Assembly (NCBI GenBank): GCA_031213475.1
Contig: JARUPZ010000013.1
Coordinates: 2,379,231-2,443,230, forward strand
Origin: Nereocystis luetkeana
Taxonomy: Eukaryota > Sar > Phaeophyceae > Laminariales > Laminariaceae
Reading direction: 5' to 3'
DNA length: 64,000 bases
Of the stretch, positions 36,401-49,900 are shown piece after piece. The translations under genes and the position numbers were made by a program. The notes under the pieces are model-generated. The model worked only from the letters and a program-made list of their open reading frames with translations, did no database searches and had not been told where the DNA came from. The stretch's first letter is position 1. Every line of letters starts with the position of its first letter.

Positions 36401-39400
36401 TTACGTCGGCAGAGACCTAGACTACTGGGGGCTGCAAAAGTGGAGAGAAGAGATGGATAGGTGAGAGGTACTGCCTTTTGTGGGAAATATGTATGTCGTC
36501 TGATGGCAATCTTGACGGCACCTTTGTCCTTTGACGGCACTCCTAGCGGCACTCTTGGCCATTGACTGTGCTTTAGACGGAGTGTTTGTCCCCTGACGGC
36601 GCTCCTGACGGATTTCGTGTACCTTGACGGTCCTCTTGACGGATATAGTGTCCTTTGACGTTATTCTTGACGGCATCAATGACGGTACTCTTGTCCTTTA
36701 GCTCTTCTCTGGACGGCATGCTTGTCCCTTGACGGCACTCTTGACGGCGTTGTTGTCCCTCGACGGCAGTCTTGACGGAACTTTTTCCCGTCGAAGGTAC
36801 TCTGGACGGTAGTCGTGTCCCTTGACGGCGCTCTTGACGGCACTCTTGTCTTTCGACGACAGCGACAGCCGTCAAGCAACTCCACTCGCCACACTAAAGA
36901 TAGTACTATTCAATATCATGTTAAGGTCTGAAGAGACCTCCGTCTTTGGCTGCGGGCCTCAGCATCGCGGTGTCGTGTTGTATGATAGCAGAGGTAGTGA
37001 CCGGTTGTGTGACATTAGAAGCAGCAGCGGTAGTTACAGGAGGTGTAGAGGAGCAGCGGCAGCTGCAGCAGAAGTGGTAGCTGTATGTATGATATCGGGA
37101 GCGATGACAGCAGCAGCAGGAGGAGTGACGGTAGGAGCGGCAGCATCAGCAGAAGGGGCAGTTGGTCGTATGATAGTAGTATTAATAGGAGCAGCAGCAG
37201 AAGTGGCAGCTTGTTGCATGATAGGAGCGCCAGCGACAGGAGTTGTAACGGGTAGTCTGACATTAGGAGCAGCAGAAGTAGTAGGTGGTTGTATAAAAAT
37301 ACTACCAGCATCAGAGGAGGGGTAGCTACTGTAGTTGAATGATAGTATTACGTGGAGCAGCAGCAGAAGTAACATGTAGTTGCTTGATACTATTACGAGG
37401 GACCATAATAAATAGGGCCAAACGTTGTTAATAAAAATAGGTAAATATATAGTTTTTTGTGTGTAAGGTAGGTCCTATGAACTATGGCCCCCGTAATAGG
37501 AGCAACAACGGCAGAATTGGTGGCTGCTTGTGTGATATTAGGAGCGGCTGAAGAATTGGTAGCTGGCTGTATGACAGCACGAGCCGCATCAGCAGCAGAG
37601 CTGGTAGCTGGTTGTATGACAGTAGGAGCAGCAGCAGCTATATTCTTGTCGCATGGGCTATCGATCTACCGTATCATTTCCCGATCTTCACGTCAATCAT
37701 ACTCGATGATCGTACATTTAGTCACATTGACAGAGTACCAGATAACCAGCGGCACAAGAACAAAAATGTGAAGTAGGGGTTTCCACACAAATGTCGAGTT
37801 TTTTGTACCGTAGGGTCAGGGATCATACTGAAGCATGTCTAGACACATTGGCTTTCCTGGACAGACAGGCTAGACAGACAGCTCCTGACATGTCTTGTGC
37901 TGGTTCTCTCGCCGTGGCGCTGGCCCTACTGCAGCACGGAGGCTCCACACTGCTGCAGCCTTGTCGCATCCTTGTCCCATCCTTGTCGTGTCACGGCCGC
38001 TCGTTGTCGTATCCTAGCCGCGTCCTAACCTCGTCCTTCTTGCCGTGTTCGTTTTTGGTCGGGTACCGGTATGTCTTCGTGGTTTCCCTGTGTATTCTCC
38101 GCTTTGTGTTTACCACTCCCTTCCATGATTACTTTTGAGGCGCCACCGCCGGGGTACGACGTGCTATGGTCTGTGGGCGTGGGCGCACCTATTGCTCCGG
38201 TCTAGCGGATCCTTAGTCATACATGGACCGTATCCGAGCCGCGTCATCTGCCGTTTCGTCATCCGTGTCTGTGGTGTATACTGGTACATCCTTGATGGAA
38301 CGCAGTACCACTGTAGCTACTGGCACACAACGAGTGGAACTACTGTATCTCCGGCCTTGACGTTTTTACATGCTTGCATCACCGCGTCGCGTCCCTCGTC
38401 GCTCTGCAGCACGGAGGTGCTCGTGATGACTCCCAACGCCCTGCTCAACCTCCTGCACCGGGGGAAAGAGTACCTCGCGCTCGAGGACGTCGGAGTGCTG
38501 GTGTTTGACGAGTGCCACAAGGCTCGCAAGAAGCACCCCTACGCGAGAGTTATGGGTTTCTACACGGAGCTTCAGAAGAACGGAAGCGCCCTTCCGAAGG
38601 TAAGGAGGCTTGTCGGGGGGAAAGGGGGGTGGGGGGGAGGGGGTGGTTCTCTCAGTAGGTGAAGTTCTTTGTTTTGGAGGGGGCGCCATGGACCTATCCC
38701 CGCTCTGGAGGCCGGGGGGGGAAGGGGGCAGGGGGGGCGGGTTGTACTCGATAGGAGAGATGTACTCGATCTCATGCATGGCCGTAGTCGTATGACCATG
38801 GACCCTCGCATCTCTACAATGCCGGGACGGAGCATGTCGGGGTTTGCACCGACCAGGCAGATATTTCTTGCACCAAGCGCGGGGGTTCTCTGAGCTACTG
38901 TAGTCTCATAGATTGATGGGAACGCCATGGGGTGCATCTCTCCTGTATCTCATTGGATGGCGGGGATGACATAGAACTTTATTATACTCCTATTTTACGT
39001 GAGAAAAACTTGGTTTCTGCATGCGCGGCGGCGGCGGCGGGGTGGTTCTCAACTGTACCCAGGCGTGCCTGTAAAATCGTTGTTGGCGCTCGACGGTTGC
39101 GTCATGCTATAGTATGGAAGGACGCTTCTCTCAGCTACGTATGCACGGCAAGTACCTGGATGGCGCTCGGCCGCACTTATGCGAGGCCACCTACCACTCT
39201 GTCTCTATACTAACATGCAATTAAAAATATCCTTATATTTAGGGGCGTAGTAGTATTTTTTCTTGTTCTTGCGTCGCCCCCTTCTACGAGATACCGAGGC
39301 GTTATTTTCGAAAAGCACAACGCCTACATGTATATATTTATGGTTTTTTCGAGAAACGGAAGTGCACACTTCTATCACCTTTGTTGTGTACAATCGCTAC

Positions 39401-42400
39401 CCATGACACTCTTCCGAACGGGGAGGCTTGTACATTTATACACATTTAACAAAAACACCTGCTGTGAGAGGGGGAGGATATGACCAAAACCCGATATTTT
39501 GAAAGCTGCGTGTGATGTCTTCGATCGCGCGTACTGCCAACGAGCACAGGTTACTGTGAACGAGCACAGATTACTAATAACGAGCACGGGTTTTATATGA
39601 CTCCTGTGAAGGATGCATGGTCCCTCATCGTTGGGAACAAAACTCTGACACTTGTGGAACTCAGGTTGTGTGCGTGTAACCAAGTAGATACTACTCAGGA
39701 GTTGCACGTGCACGAAGTATGAGCAGCGTTTGGGTGTTAACATTAGTGCCCCATCGGTCGTTACGTTTCCGTCGAGGGTTGCACATTGTCATCATTCTTA
39801 GCTTTTTGTTGCGAACTACGCTGGCCGGAAATACAAGGAGCGTTTATACATTCATATCAATACCGAGTGGTTCTTGTATTTCCGCCCAGAGCGGCATATC
39901 GTTTTTTATCGTCTTTTTTTTTGTATATCAGTGCTGTCCTTATTTTTAGTTTTTTTCCAGCTCAACACGCAGGAGTCGTTCACACGCAACGATTCTCTAC
40001 ACAAGCCGCTGTCACGGGTGCCGGGCACATGACTTGCCTTCATTTTCTTGTCGCATATATTGTGTGTGAACTCAATGACCCTCCTGGAAAGCCGTGGTCA
40101 CAGGCGTCAACCCCTCCCCCCGGTACGTGCGTGCCTTCCTTTTTTATCGCGCATACGGCTATTTACACTCAAACGACACAACGACTTTCTAAGCATGCTG
40201 TGCTTACAGGTGCCACCCCCCCCCCTCCCATATTTTATACCAGGTGTAGGTTGGGTTGGCGTCGGTTGGCAGCGACACTGTAAAACATGCCGCTCACTAC
40301 GTGAGGTAGACAGCCAGGGTACCGTTTTTTTTTTTTTTGTCTGTCGCCCACAGCTGGTTGTCGAGTTAGATCATTTGTGCGAAGTAAAGAACCTTTACTC
40401 CGCCCAAGGGAATTGATCGTATCACGTAGTGTTCAAGGTAAGGCACCCAAGAGGCAGTTACATAGTACTCCCATTGCTGTCTCTGGAATTGCCTACACCG
40501 GAAATTTAATTAACTCATTGAAGCTGTCATCCAAATGCAAGTCCGCCTCACAAGCGGTTCCTAGTAGGGTGCAGCTCACCCTTCATGCGACTCGCCAGAC
40601 ACCTCACGGCGCTTCGCGCTTGGTGCAAGCAATGTCTGCCTGGTCGGTGAAAATCCGACATGCTCCGTCCCGGCATTGTAGGGATGCGAGGGTCTATGGT
40701 CATACAAAATCGGCCATGCATGAGATCGAGCACATCTCTCCTGTCGAGTACACCCCCCCCCCCCCCCTCCCCGTTGCATATACGGCTTCATATGATCGTG
40801 CATGCATCTGTTTACACTTAGCGTTTTTTTTTTTTAAATTGATCCTCCGGCGGATTGGTAAAAATAAAGCTTAAGCCCACCACACTTCCACGTTTAATTT
40901 CGTGTCGTGTGTCAATTTAGCCCATAGCTCCCGTTGTAACATCAGAAAACGACCTTCTGGACATTCCGTGGTCACAGGTGCCAACTCCCCCCCCCCTCCC
41001 CCTCTCCGGCGCACACATGCCTTCGTTTTTAGCGCTTTTTAGCTTACATACGTATGCAGCAATGCAACTGTTCGTTGGTTTTCATAGTTTTATCGTCACT
41101 ATGTTAACTTGTCAACAGGTTTTCGGCATGACGGCCTCTCCTACTGTGGAGTGTGTTGAGGTTCTTCAGTCCAAGGCTTATGTGTGCGAGGATGAGCTGA
41201 TCGAGGAGTACCAGGCCAACGCAGAGTGGGAGCTCCTGACCTACCAAGTGGGTCTCGCGTTTCCCGATGTTGGCTTACTTTCGGGACATAACGGCTTGGT
41301 TTGGCTTGACTTGGCTTGGTTTGATTTATTTGATTCGGTTCGGTTTGGTTTTGGTTCGGCTACTGTTTGATGTGCCTAGTCCTTGCCTTGCCTTGTCGTG
41401 TATCGGCTTGCCTTGCCTTGCCTTGCCTTGCCTTGCCTTGCCTTGCCTTGCCTTGCCTTGCCTTGCCTTGCCTTGCCTTGCCTTGCCTCGCGTTGCCTTG
41501 CCTCGCCTCGCCTTGCCTTGCCTTGCCCTGCCATGTCTTTCCTTGCCTTTTGCCTTGCCTTGCCTTGCCTTTCCCCGTTGGCCTCGCTATCATTTCACTG
41601 TGCGGAGCGAGGCAGCAGCAGCGAAAGGGATGTCTACTTTGAAAACTATATTTCATGCCTGGCATATATTCACGAGCGAACGCAAGTTTCTGACGGACCC
41701 AGCCGCCTTTTTTTTCAGGGAGGCGTTTCGAAATTGCTTTAACACGCATTTCCATTGAAATCCCGATCCGTCGTCCGTGTGTAATCCGTACGACCGCCAT
41801 GTGACATTTCACTAGATAAAAATATCATTTCCGGGTTTCCACGTACTGCATGATACGTTTGTCGGAGCCTGGCGTGCATCTCTGTCCGCTATCTACCAAT
41901 GCCTACAAGTTGACGACAACTATATAAGTACCACAGTTGTATTGATACCCCCCCCCCCCCCCCCTGGTATTTACCTGGTATATAGGTTGGGTTGGCGTCG
42001 GTTGACGACTACGCTGTAGAACACGCCTCTCACTGCGCGTGAGCTACACGGCCAGGGTGCCTTTTGTTTTGTTTTGGCGGTCACCACGGCTGGCGTTCGC
42101 GTTGAACGATTTTTTGTGCGCGGAGAGCCTTAGCTCCGCAGAAGGTGGATGATCTTATCACGTAGTGTGTATATAGTAAGGCACCCACGAGGCAGTCTGT
42201 GGAAGTGGCCACATCAGAAAACAAATTAATTCGTTGACGCTGTCATCCATATGCAAGGAACCCGGCCTCCAAACCGGTTCGCAGTAGGATGCAGCTCACC
42301 CTTCATGCGACTCGCCCAACACCTCACGGTGCTTCGGGCTTGGTGCAAGCAATGTCTGCCTGGTCGGTGAAAACCCGACATGCTCCGTCCCGGCATTGTA

Positions 42401-44135
42401 GGGATGCGAGGGTCTATGGTCATACGACTACGGCCCGTGCATGATATTGAGTACACCCTCTCCCCCTTCCCTGGATTGTAGGGGTGCGAGGGTCTACGAT
42501 CATACGACTTCGGCCATGCATGAGATCGAGTTCACCCCTCCCACACACACACCTTTCCCGACCGCCTATTCCATTCGGTAGTCGTTCACCCCGTCGCAGG
42601 TCGTGGTGGGCGAGCTGGAAGACCTCTTGCGGATGCTTTTCTCGAAGACGATGTGCGGCTTCGCAGACACGAAGGTATTCCAATCGGGTTTTTGTTTCTG
42701 GTTTTGGTTGGGGGAGGGGCAGCGAGCTGGGCGAGGGCTGTGGGCGGGGATTGGAAGCGAGGGGGGGGGTGGGTGTACTCGACAACATGCATGACCGTGG
42801 TCGTATGACCTATGATACCCTCGCATCCCTGGCGGGGGTAGGTTGTTTGCGGTGTTGGTTGTGGACGAAGCTTCTTCTGTTTTTTTTTTGTTTTGGTTTT
42901 TTTTTTTTGCTTTTTGAGAGTTTTTGTTTGTGTGTGTGTTTTTTATTTTGGCCTGTTTTTTCGGGAGACTTTGGCTCTTGTTTGTTCCTTTCGTTCTTGA
43001 TATTTGTGTTGAGCTACTGTAATTTTTTTTCGAATACCAAAAAAAGAAGCCGACAGCTGTAAGCACAGAGAAGCACGATAACACGAGACACAAGACCGCG
43101 GTCCTCAAAAGGTCATGCACTAGTGGTCTCTCTCTAGCCGGCTGCCCGCTACGAATAGCGCTATAGTGCCTGTGAAGTCGGTTGACACATAGGGAACTAT
43201 CTAGTATGGTCGTGTGCAGAGTAATGCAGGTTGCCATTTTAGTGCTGGGAATGTTGGCTGGCGCATACCGGAACTATACACTGACCATGACATCACCGAC
43301 AAAAACTGTGGGGTGGGTTTTCTGGACGAATTTGTGAAGAGCGATTTTGCCTTTTTTTGTTTAGTTTTGCTTGATTTTGATGTATTCCCCCCTGTCTGGG
43401 TCTCGAAAGTGGGTATAATGTGGTGTGTGTGTGTGTTTTTTTGCCGTGCTCCCTGTTGGGCGTGGCAAATGTGCTCGATAGCCATCTTTGCAGGTATTTC
43501 TATTTCGTTGTCGTTTCTGTTTTTTTCTCCGTACATTTTGTCTCTTTTTGTTAATGTTGTCTTCGTTTTGGCCGCGTTTTCGCATACAGGAGAAATTCGT
43601 GGACACGGTGATGGGCCCTGTTCTTTTTTCGTATCAGCACATGGGCCTGTGGTGTGCCGTGCGCCACATCGTTATGCTCTGCGAAGGTGCGTTTTTTTGT
43701 GCCGATAGTAGGGCGGCTGCTGGAGTCGCTTCGCTCGGATCGCGACAGACATCGACTGATCATATCTCTTCTACTACTGGACTGTACACATACACATATA
43801 TGTAATACCTGGTATGTGGAGGACAGGGTACGTAGATCCCGTCAATCTCCGATCACAAATGCCAACCAAGAAAATACGTTAACCAACCTCCGGTCTATGA
43901 GATTCGCCATCGCTGATGGACGTTCAAAATGGTTAGCGTTCGGGCCATGAGGTCCGAACGCGCCAGCCAGAAAATGGTCTCACTCTCACATTTTTTTATA
44001 AGCTCTCTCCTTACGAGACGCAAGGGAGGCTTGTGGAGGCACCTCATTGCCACGTATCACGAAAGAACAAGGCCTCAGCCATCCCCGTCCAAGACGGAGA
44101 CAAGGCCGACACCACCAACGGAGGCACCCTCCCCG

Positions 44136-44167
<32 letters not shown>

Positions 44168-46604
44168 ATACCCCTAAATCTGAGTTATATATAATACCCC
44201 TAAATCTGAGTTTAGTCCCTATTACGGGGGACCATAGTTAACAGGACCAAATATTGTTGGTAAAAATGGTTAAACATATAGGTTGTTATGTACACCATAG
44301 GTCCTGTTAACTATGGTCCCCCGTAATAGTGTGTTATCCCTACAACGGCAGTGCAGCCCTAGAAGGGGGGAAGCGCTTGACGTTTGGTGTTCATGTTGGT
44401 GTTGGGTGCTGGTGGGGGTGAGGGTGGAGGTTGTGGCGATAGTGTTGGGTGCTGGGTGCTGGGTGCCGGTGTTCGTGTTAGTGTTGGCGTTGAGTGCTGG
44501 TGTTGGTAGTGTCGGATTTGGTGTTGGTGTTGGTGGTGTTTGCGCTGGTTTCGCTTCTCGTGTTGGTGTTGGTGCGGGCGGTGTCGGGTTGTTGAGATGG
44601 TGTTGGTTTTATTGCTGTTGCTGCTGCTGCTGCTTCCGAGTAACCCTTTCGATGCCTCCGGATGCGTGATAAACTTTCACTTCGCGTGTGACGAACCTAG
44701 AACCACATTTTCGCCAACCGTAACGCACGCCTCGTTTTCTATTGGAAACCCCTTTTTTGTCTTCTCCGCCAGGGTTTTTGCGGAGCCGGTCGGCGCGCAG
44801 CTCACAGAACGTACAAAAGATTGATCGCGTAAGGGAGGTGAGCGCGGTTCAGCATGGTGGGTGTTCTGGATTGAAGCATTGCGACCAAGTCCATGTGGCC
44901 GTGTAGGGCCACTTTAGCGTCCTCCGAGCTCCAAGACACGACTGCGCTCTATGGGCGAGGGGGAAAGAGGGACGTTGGGGGCGTGGGGGAGAAGGGGGTG
45001 GACGGTGTACTTGTGTCATGCATGGCCGGAATCGTAGAACCATAGGCCCTCGCATCCCTACAATGCCGGGACTGAGCACGTCGAGTTTTCATCGTCCAAG
45101 TAGACATTGCGCGAAGCGCGAAGCGCCGTGATGTGTTGGGTCAGTGGAACGTGATAGTTATTTTTTCCGAGGATGCCCAGTTTTGCTTGTAACCTCTACC
45201 GAGTGTTGAACCGGTGGCTGGTTGCTATCGGTTGCAGGAAGCGGGCGAGATGCACATTGGTTTCTCGCGGACGGTTTTGCGCGAACGCCCCTCGCTGTAA
45301 CCAGCGGCATTCGGCTGCGTCTCCGTACTTGTCCATACTTGTCCGCATCCGCGCCCTTATCCCCTTTTCCCCTTCGTCGCCGCCCCTGCCATCAAGCGGT
45401 GCTTAGTAGGATGCAGCTTACCCATCATGCGACTCTCGCCCAACGCTTCACGTCGCTTCGCGCTTGATGCAAGCTATGTCTGCCTGGTCGGTGAAAACCC
45501 GACGTGCTCCGTCCCGGCATTGTAGGGATGCGAGGGTCTATGGTCATACGATCACGGCCATGCATGTCATGAAGACGGCCCACCACCCTCCCCCCATCTC
45601 GCCCCCACCCCGTTGAACACTATCTCCATCGCCAATCGCAATAACTTCCAGGTGGTTCATCAGCTGATCCAACCCCCCCCCCGCCACCAATCTCTATTCC
45701 TCCCCGTCGCCAACCTTTGTTGGTTCCAGGTGATTGATCAGCTTTCTAAGAAGCTGAAGGAGAGCCCTCTTGGCATGTCGGTGTGTGAGGTGAAGAGACC
45801 TTCTGCGCCCTTGAAGACCTTGAAGACGCCCGGTCGGCCCCGGTCCCGTCGCCAGTTATCGCTTCCGCCCGGGGATGTTAGGAGACCAGTCCCGGGGTCG
45901 GCAACGCCTCGGTTTGGGCGCGGTATCGATGGAGGCTGTGGTGGTGATGGTGATGGTGGTGGTGGTGGAGATGGAGGTGGAGATGGAGATGGGGGAGGAG
46001 CTGGGGGTGGCATGGTCGATGGCGCTGTCAGTGTCGAGGGCGACGACGATATCATGCCGGTGTTGGTGGCCCGATGGGGTCTGGATGTCGATGTCGAGAC
46101 GACTCGATGGCTCGATGCGAGAACGAATGGCGCTCGGGTAGAGGTTTTCGGCGATATGGACATGGACGACGCTGGCGATTTCGGTGCCGAGGACAACGTC
46201 GATGTCGGCGCCAGTGACGACATCGATGTCGATGACGAGGACGACGACGACGACGATGACTGCACCACGGCGGACTCTGCAGGCGCGAGCGACAGTGGGG
46301 CGAATGGTGGGGGCGTTAGCGGTGGGAGCGGGGGACGGGGCGGGGGGGGCAGTGACATCTCGGTACAGCCGGCGTCGGTGGCCGGAGAGGGGGATGGCAC
46401 TGCTTCTGGTCGGAGTGGCAATGACGATAGTGGCGGCGGCATTGGGGGCAATACCAGCGGAAACCGCCGTAGAATCCAACCAAGCAGCGGCGGCGGCTGT
46501 GGAGGTGGTGGTGTTGATGAGGGTGGACGTGGTGGCGGTAGTGGTGGTGGGAGTGGTGGTGGAGGTGCGGGTCGGGGTGAGGGGTGTGGTGGTGATGGCG
46601 GTGG

Positions 46605-46635
<31 letters not shown>

Positions 46636-46938
46636 GGTGGCGGCAGCAGTGGGATTGGCGTCCACCATCATAGCGGTGGAGGGGGCGGTGGTGGCCCCAA
46701 GGACGTCTTTCGGGCCGAACCCGCGCTGACTAGAGGGGAGGGTGGTGACAGGAGCGCTCAGAGCGGTGCTGGTAGTGGTGAGGCCGCCGGAGACCCCACT
46801 GTGTTTAGTGGCGGGGGCGGCGGTGGCGGTGGCGAGGGGAATGGGGATGTCGGTGCGCCGATAGTGGGGGGCGTGAGAGAGGACTGTGGAGGCGTTGTCG
46901 ACCTGGAAAAGGTGCACGAAGACTACATGGACGAGGAG

Positions 46939-46973
<35 letters not shown>

Positions 46974-49900
46974 GGAGGAGGAGTGGGAGGAGTGGGAGGA
47001 GAAAGAGGCGCATGAAATGGAAGGGGAAGAGGACGAGGAAGAGGAGGAGTGGGAGGAGGAGGAGGAGGAGCAGGAGGAGGTGGAGGAAGAAGAAGAAGGG
47101 GAAGAGAGAGAGGGAGAAGAACGGGAAGAGGAAGAGGAAGAGGAAGAGGAAGAGGAAGAGGAAGAGGAAGAGGAAGAGGAAGAGAAGGAAGAGGAGGAAG
47201 AGGATGAAGGGGGTGATGTGGGAGAGGGGGGAAAGACGGCAACGAAACGTCCCGCCGGACGCCAGTATGCTTCTGCCTCGGGGGAGGGAGCTGAGTGGGG
47301 CGTGACCCCTGGGCGTGTGAACGCTTTGGTGGGTACCCTGCTGAGCGTCTCGGAGGAGTTGGGCGACGAGGCGAAGTTGTTTCGGTGAGCCGAAGGCTGG
47401 CACGATGCAGTACAGCCCAGAGAGTAGAGCTCGGAATGTGTCTGGTTTCCTCTCTGTCTGTCTTTGTCTCTCTTGGTGTACAACACTAATCACTTTTCAA
47501 GTCATTTATCCTGGCTCAAGTCCCAAGTAAGGTTGATACACAAGAGATCTAGTCTAATCAATCGCTGTGGTGGGCGGCAGTTCCACGGCCCTCCTGATCC
47601 TGCTGTTGAAGTGTGGGATAAATTCGATTAAAGAAGCATCGGCGGCGAGCACCTATATAGATATACGCATCAGGATGATATGTTCGAATAATCGATACGT
47701 CGAAGCCTTTCAACCCCCCGCCAGATGACGATCTATCTGTCCGCTGTAGATCATCGAGGGCCTGACCCGCCGTCACAAGGGATGTTGTGAAAAAAAAACT
47801 GTGCCAGGTATGTAGTGCGGATTCCAACCGAGGTAAACATGTGGTACTATCATATATAGATCATGCAGATGCGGCTCCTACTACAGATCACACAGATCGT
47901 ACAGATCATCTGCCCCGAAAGATCTAGGTGGTCTATCTGAGGCGTGGAATGTTTCCTTCAGTATCAGCATCACAACAAACGAGATGTTATACAGGGCATG
48001 GAGGGCAAAAAAACCGCTTGATGCCAAGTATCGAAAGTTCGATATTGCGATATCCAAACGCTACTGATTTGTAGATCCCCTACCTCCACATCCCTTGCCA
48101 ACTCCCACAGGCTCGTCTTTTTCTTTCTTATTTTTGTGTTCACATGAGGTATTTGCTGCTTTTCGCGCTGTAGGTAGGACCGATCCTACTCGGAAACACC
48201 CGCCGATTGTGCTTACGGGAACTCTTCGGAACTCCGAAGTGGCGTTTTTTCACGGGGATGGCGTGGGTTTTAGATGTGGGGTCCGCCTTAGGGAGAACCC
48301 CGTTGGTCTCAAGCGAGGGAGGGAGGGAGGGGAGTGGAAGAAAGGATGGGCGGGGAAGGAGGGAGGCAGGGGGGGGGGAGGGAGGGAGGGGTGGAGGAGG
48401 GGGGGGGGAGGGAGAGAGGGAGGGTGGAGGAGGGGGGGGGGGAGGGAGGGAGGGAGGGGTCGAGGAGGGGGGGGGAGGGAGGGGTGCGGGGGGGGGTGAG
48501 AGGGGGGGGGGTGGGCTTCGGGTCTTCACCAGCACATGCGTTCTTATCACAAACGTGTTGGTGGAGCCCCCGAAGCGTGCTCATGCATGCCGCACAGCCG
48601 AAACGTTGCCAGGGTCCCAGCCTGCCCCTTTGTGGCTGGCTTGGTCTCTGGCAACGTTCCGGCTGCGCAGTGCTTGGGCCCCCTTTCGCTCCCCCCCCCC
48701 CTTCCCCCCCCCCCCTTCCCCCCCCCCCCTCCCTCCCTCCCCCCCCCTCCCCACCTTCTTCCCCTTTGCTCTCCCCCCGCCCCCTCCCGCCGCTTCCTTC
48801 CCTTGCCGGACTTCACTCACCTCTCCGGTTTACGAAACGTGGTCAGGTGGTGATTGGTCAGAGAAAGTGAAATGCTCGAATCGCAAAAGCAACTCATTCA
48901 CACGTCGGACCCCCCGCTGCGATGGGGGTGGCACGTTTTGGCGAAAACATGTCTGCCTGACAGGGCGGGCCCCTTAACCCTTTAGGACCGCAGTCCCGTT
49001 TTGGGGACAAACTAGTTGAAATTTGATCGGTCTGTCCCCAAAACGGGACCGCGGTTCTAAAAGGGTTATGAGTGAGGGACCGTACCCAATATCGTTGCAA
49101 TGCCATTCGTGTTTCTACGATATTTTGTTTCGTTGCGAGGCTACAGGCCGTGGAGTCGTCCTCATCTTTGTTTTTGTTTTTGGTAAGCTTGGGCGAGACG
49201 GAGAGCTCTCCTTGAGGGGAGCTTCTCTGTCCGGGAATACAAGATACGTGTACTGTTCAAATCAGAGTTCAATTGGTCATTATATTCAAAAACAGAGTAG
49301 TGAGGTCCACCCGTACGTACAGTGTACCGTAGCACGCGTCATTGGGCAGAGAGCCAGTTCCCACCAAATGATCTAGATAGATCCCTGATCTGTGTGATCT
49401 GTAGGCCTTGCTGCAGGGTGGCATCCGTATACGTGGTCCGCGTGATCTGTGCAGCGTTTTGCCTCTGCTTTTTGGCAAACACCCATGTGTGAGCGATGCC
49501 TTTTTTTCTTATGCCACTGCTGTAGCAAGCTCGTACGATCTGACAGGGGCCACCCCATAGCAGCCCTTCCCCCCCGCCTCCCCGCTCATCACTCTTCTGC
49601 AACTTATGCTCCGCTTGCCACCCTTCGCTTCTCACTCTTCACCTCCCACCCTCCACCCCTCGTGCCCTTCGTCCCGTGGGGCTCCTCCTTGCTTAGGCCA
49701 TTCTGGAGGTTATATTCAGCTTCAGCGCATACCATATATCGCGTGTATACATCACCGTAGAAAGGGTGTGAACGTGTGTACCCTCTCTCCCCCCCGCATC
49801 TGCCCTCCCCCCCAAGATTACGGCCATGCATGAGATCGAGTGCATATCTCCTGTCGAGTACACCCCCCACTCCCCCCCCCCCCCCCCTATTTATGATGTA

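Larger units (their letters stand above)
43700..44772 (+). other. Dicer-like intron 7
   Basis: Contains an AT microsatellite (44138-44168), a TA-type MITE (44222-44326) and a TGTTGGTGTTGG-rich tract (44390-44600). The acceptor CCGCCAG ends it. Confidence 0.75.

Noticed and set aside
35541..36552. 179-codon (+) and 230-codon (-) frames
   Set aside because: Other frames of Dicer exons 2 and 3 and the G-rich repeat between them.
41360..41812. Periodic open frames on both strands
   Set aside because: Created by the CCTTG pentamer, whose 15-bp reading period lacks stops.
45856..47493. 545-codon open frame on the - strand (Thr/Leu/Ala-rich)
   Set aside because: Complement of the GGN and GAG repeats of Dicer exon 9. 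The + frame has recognisable Dicer text at both ends and phase-matched splice sites, and the - frame has none.
48095..48977. Several Gly/Arg- or Pro-rich frames of up to 256 codons
   Set aside because: G- and C-tract artefacts in intron 9.
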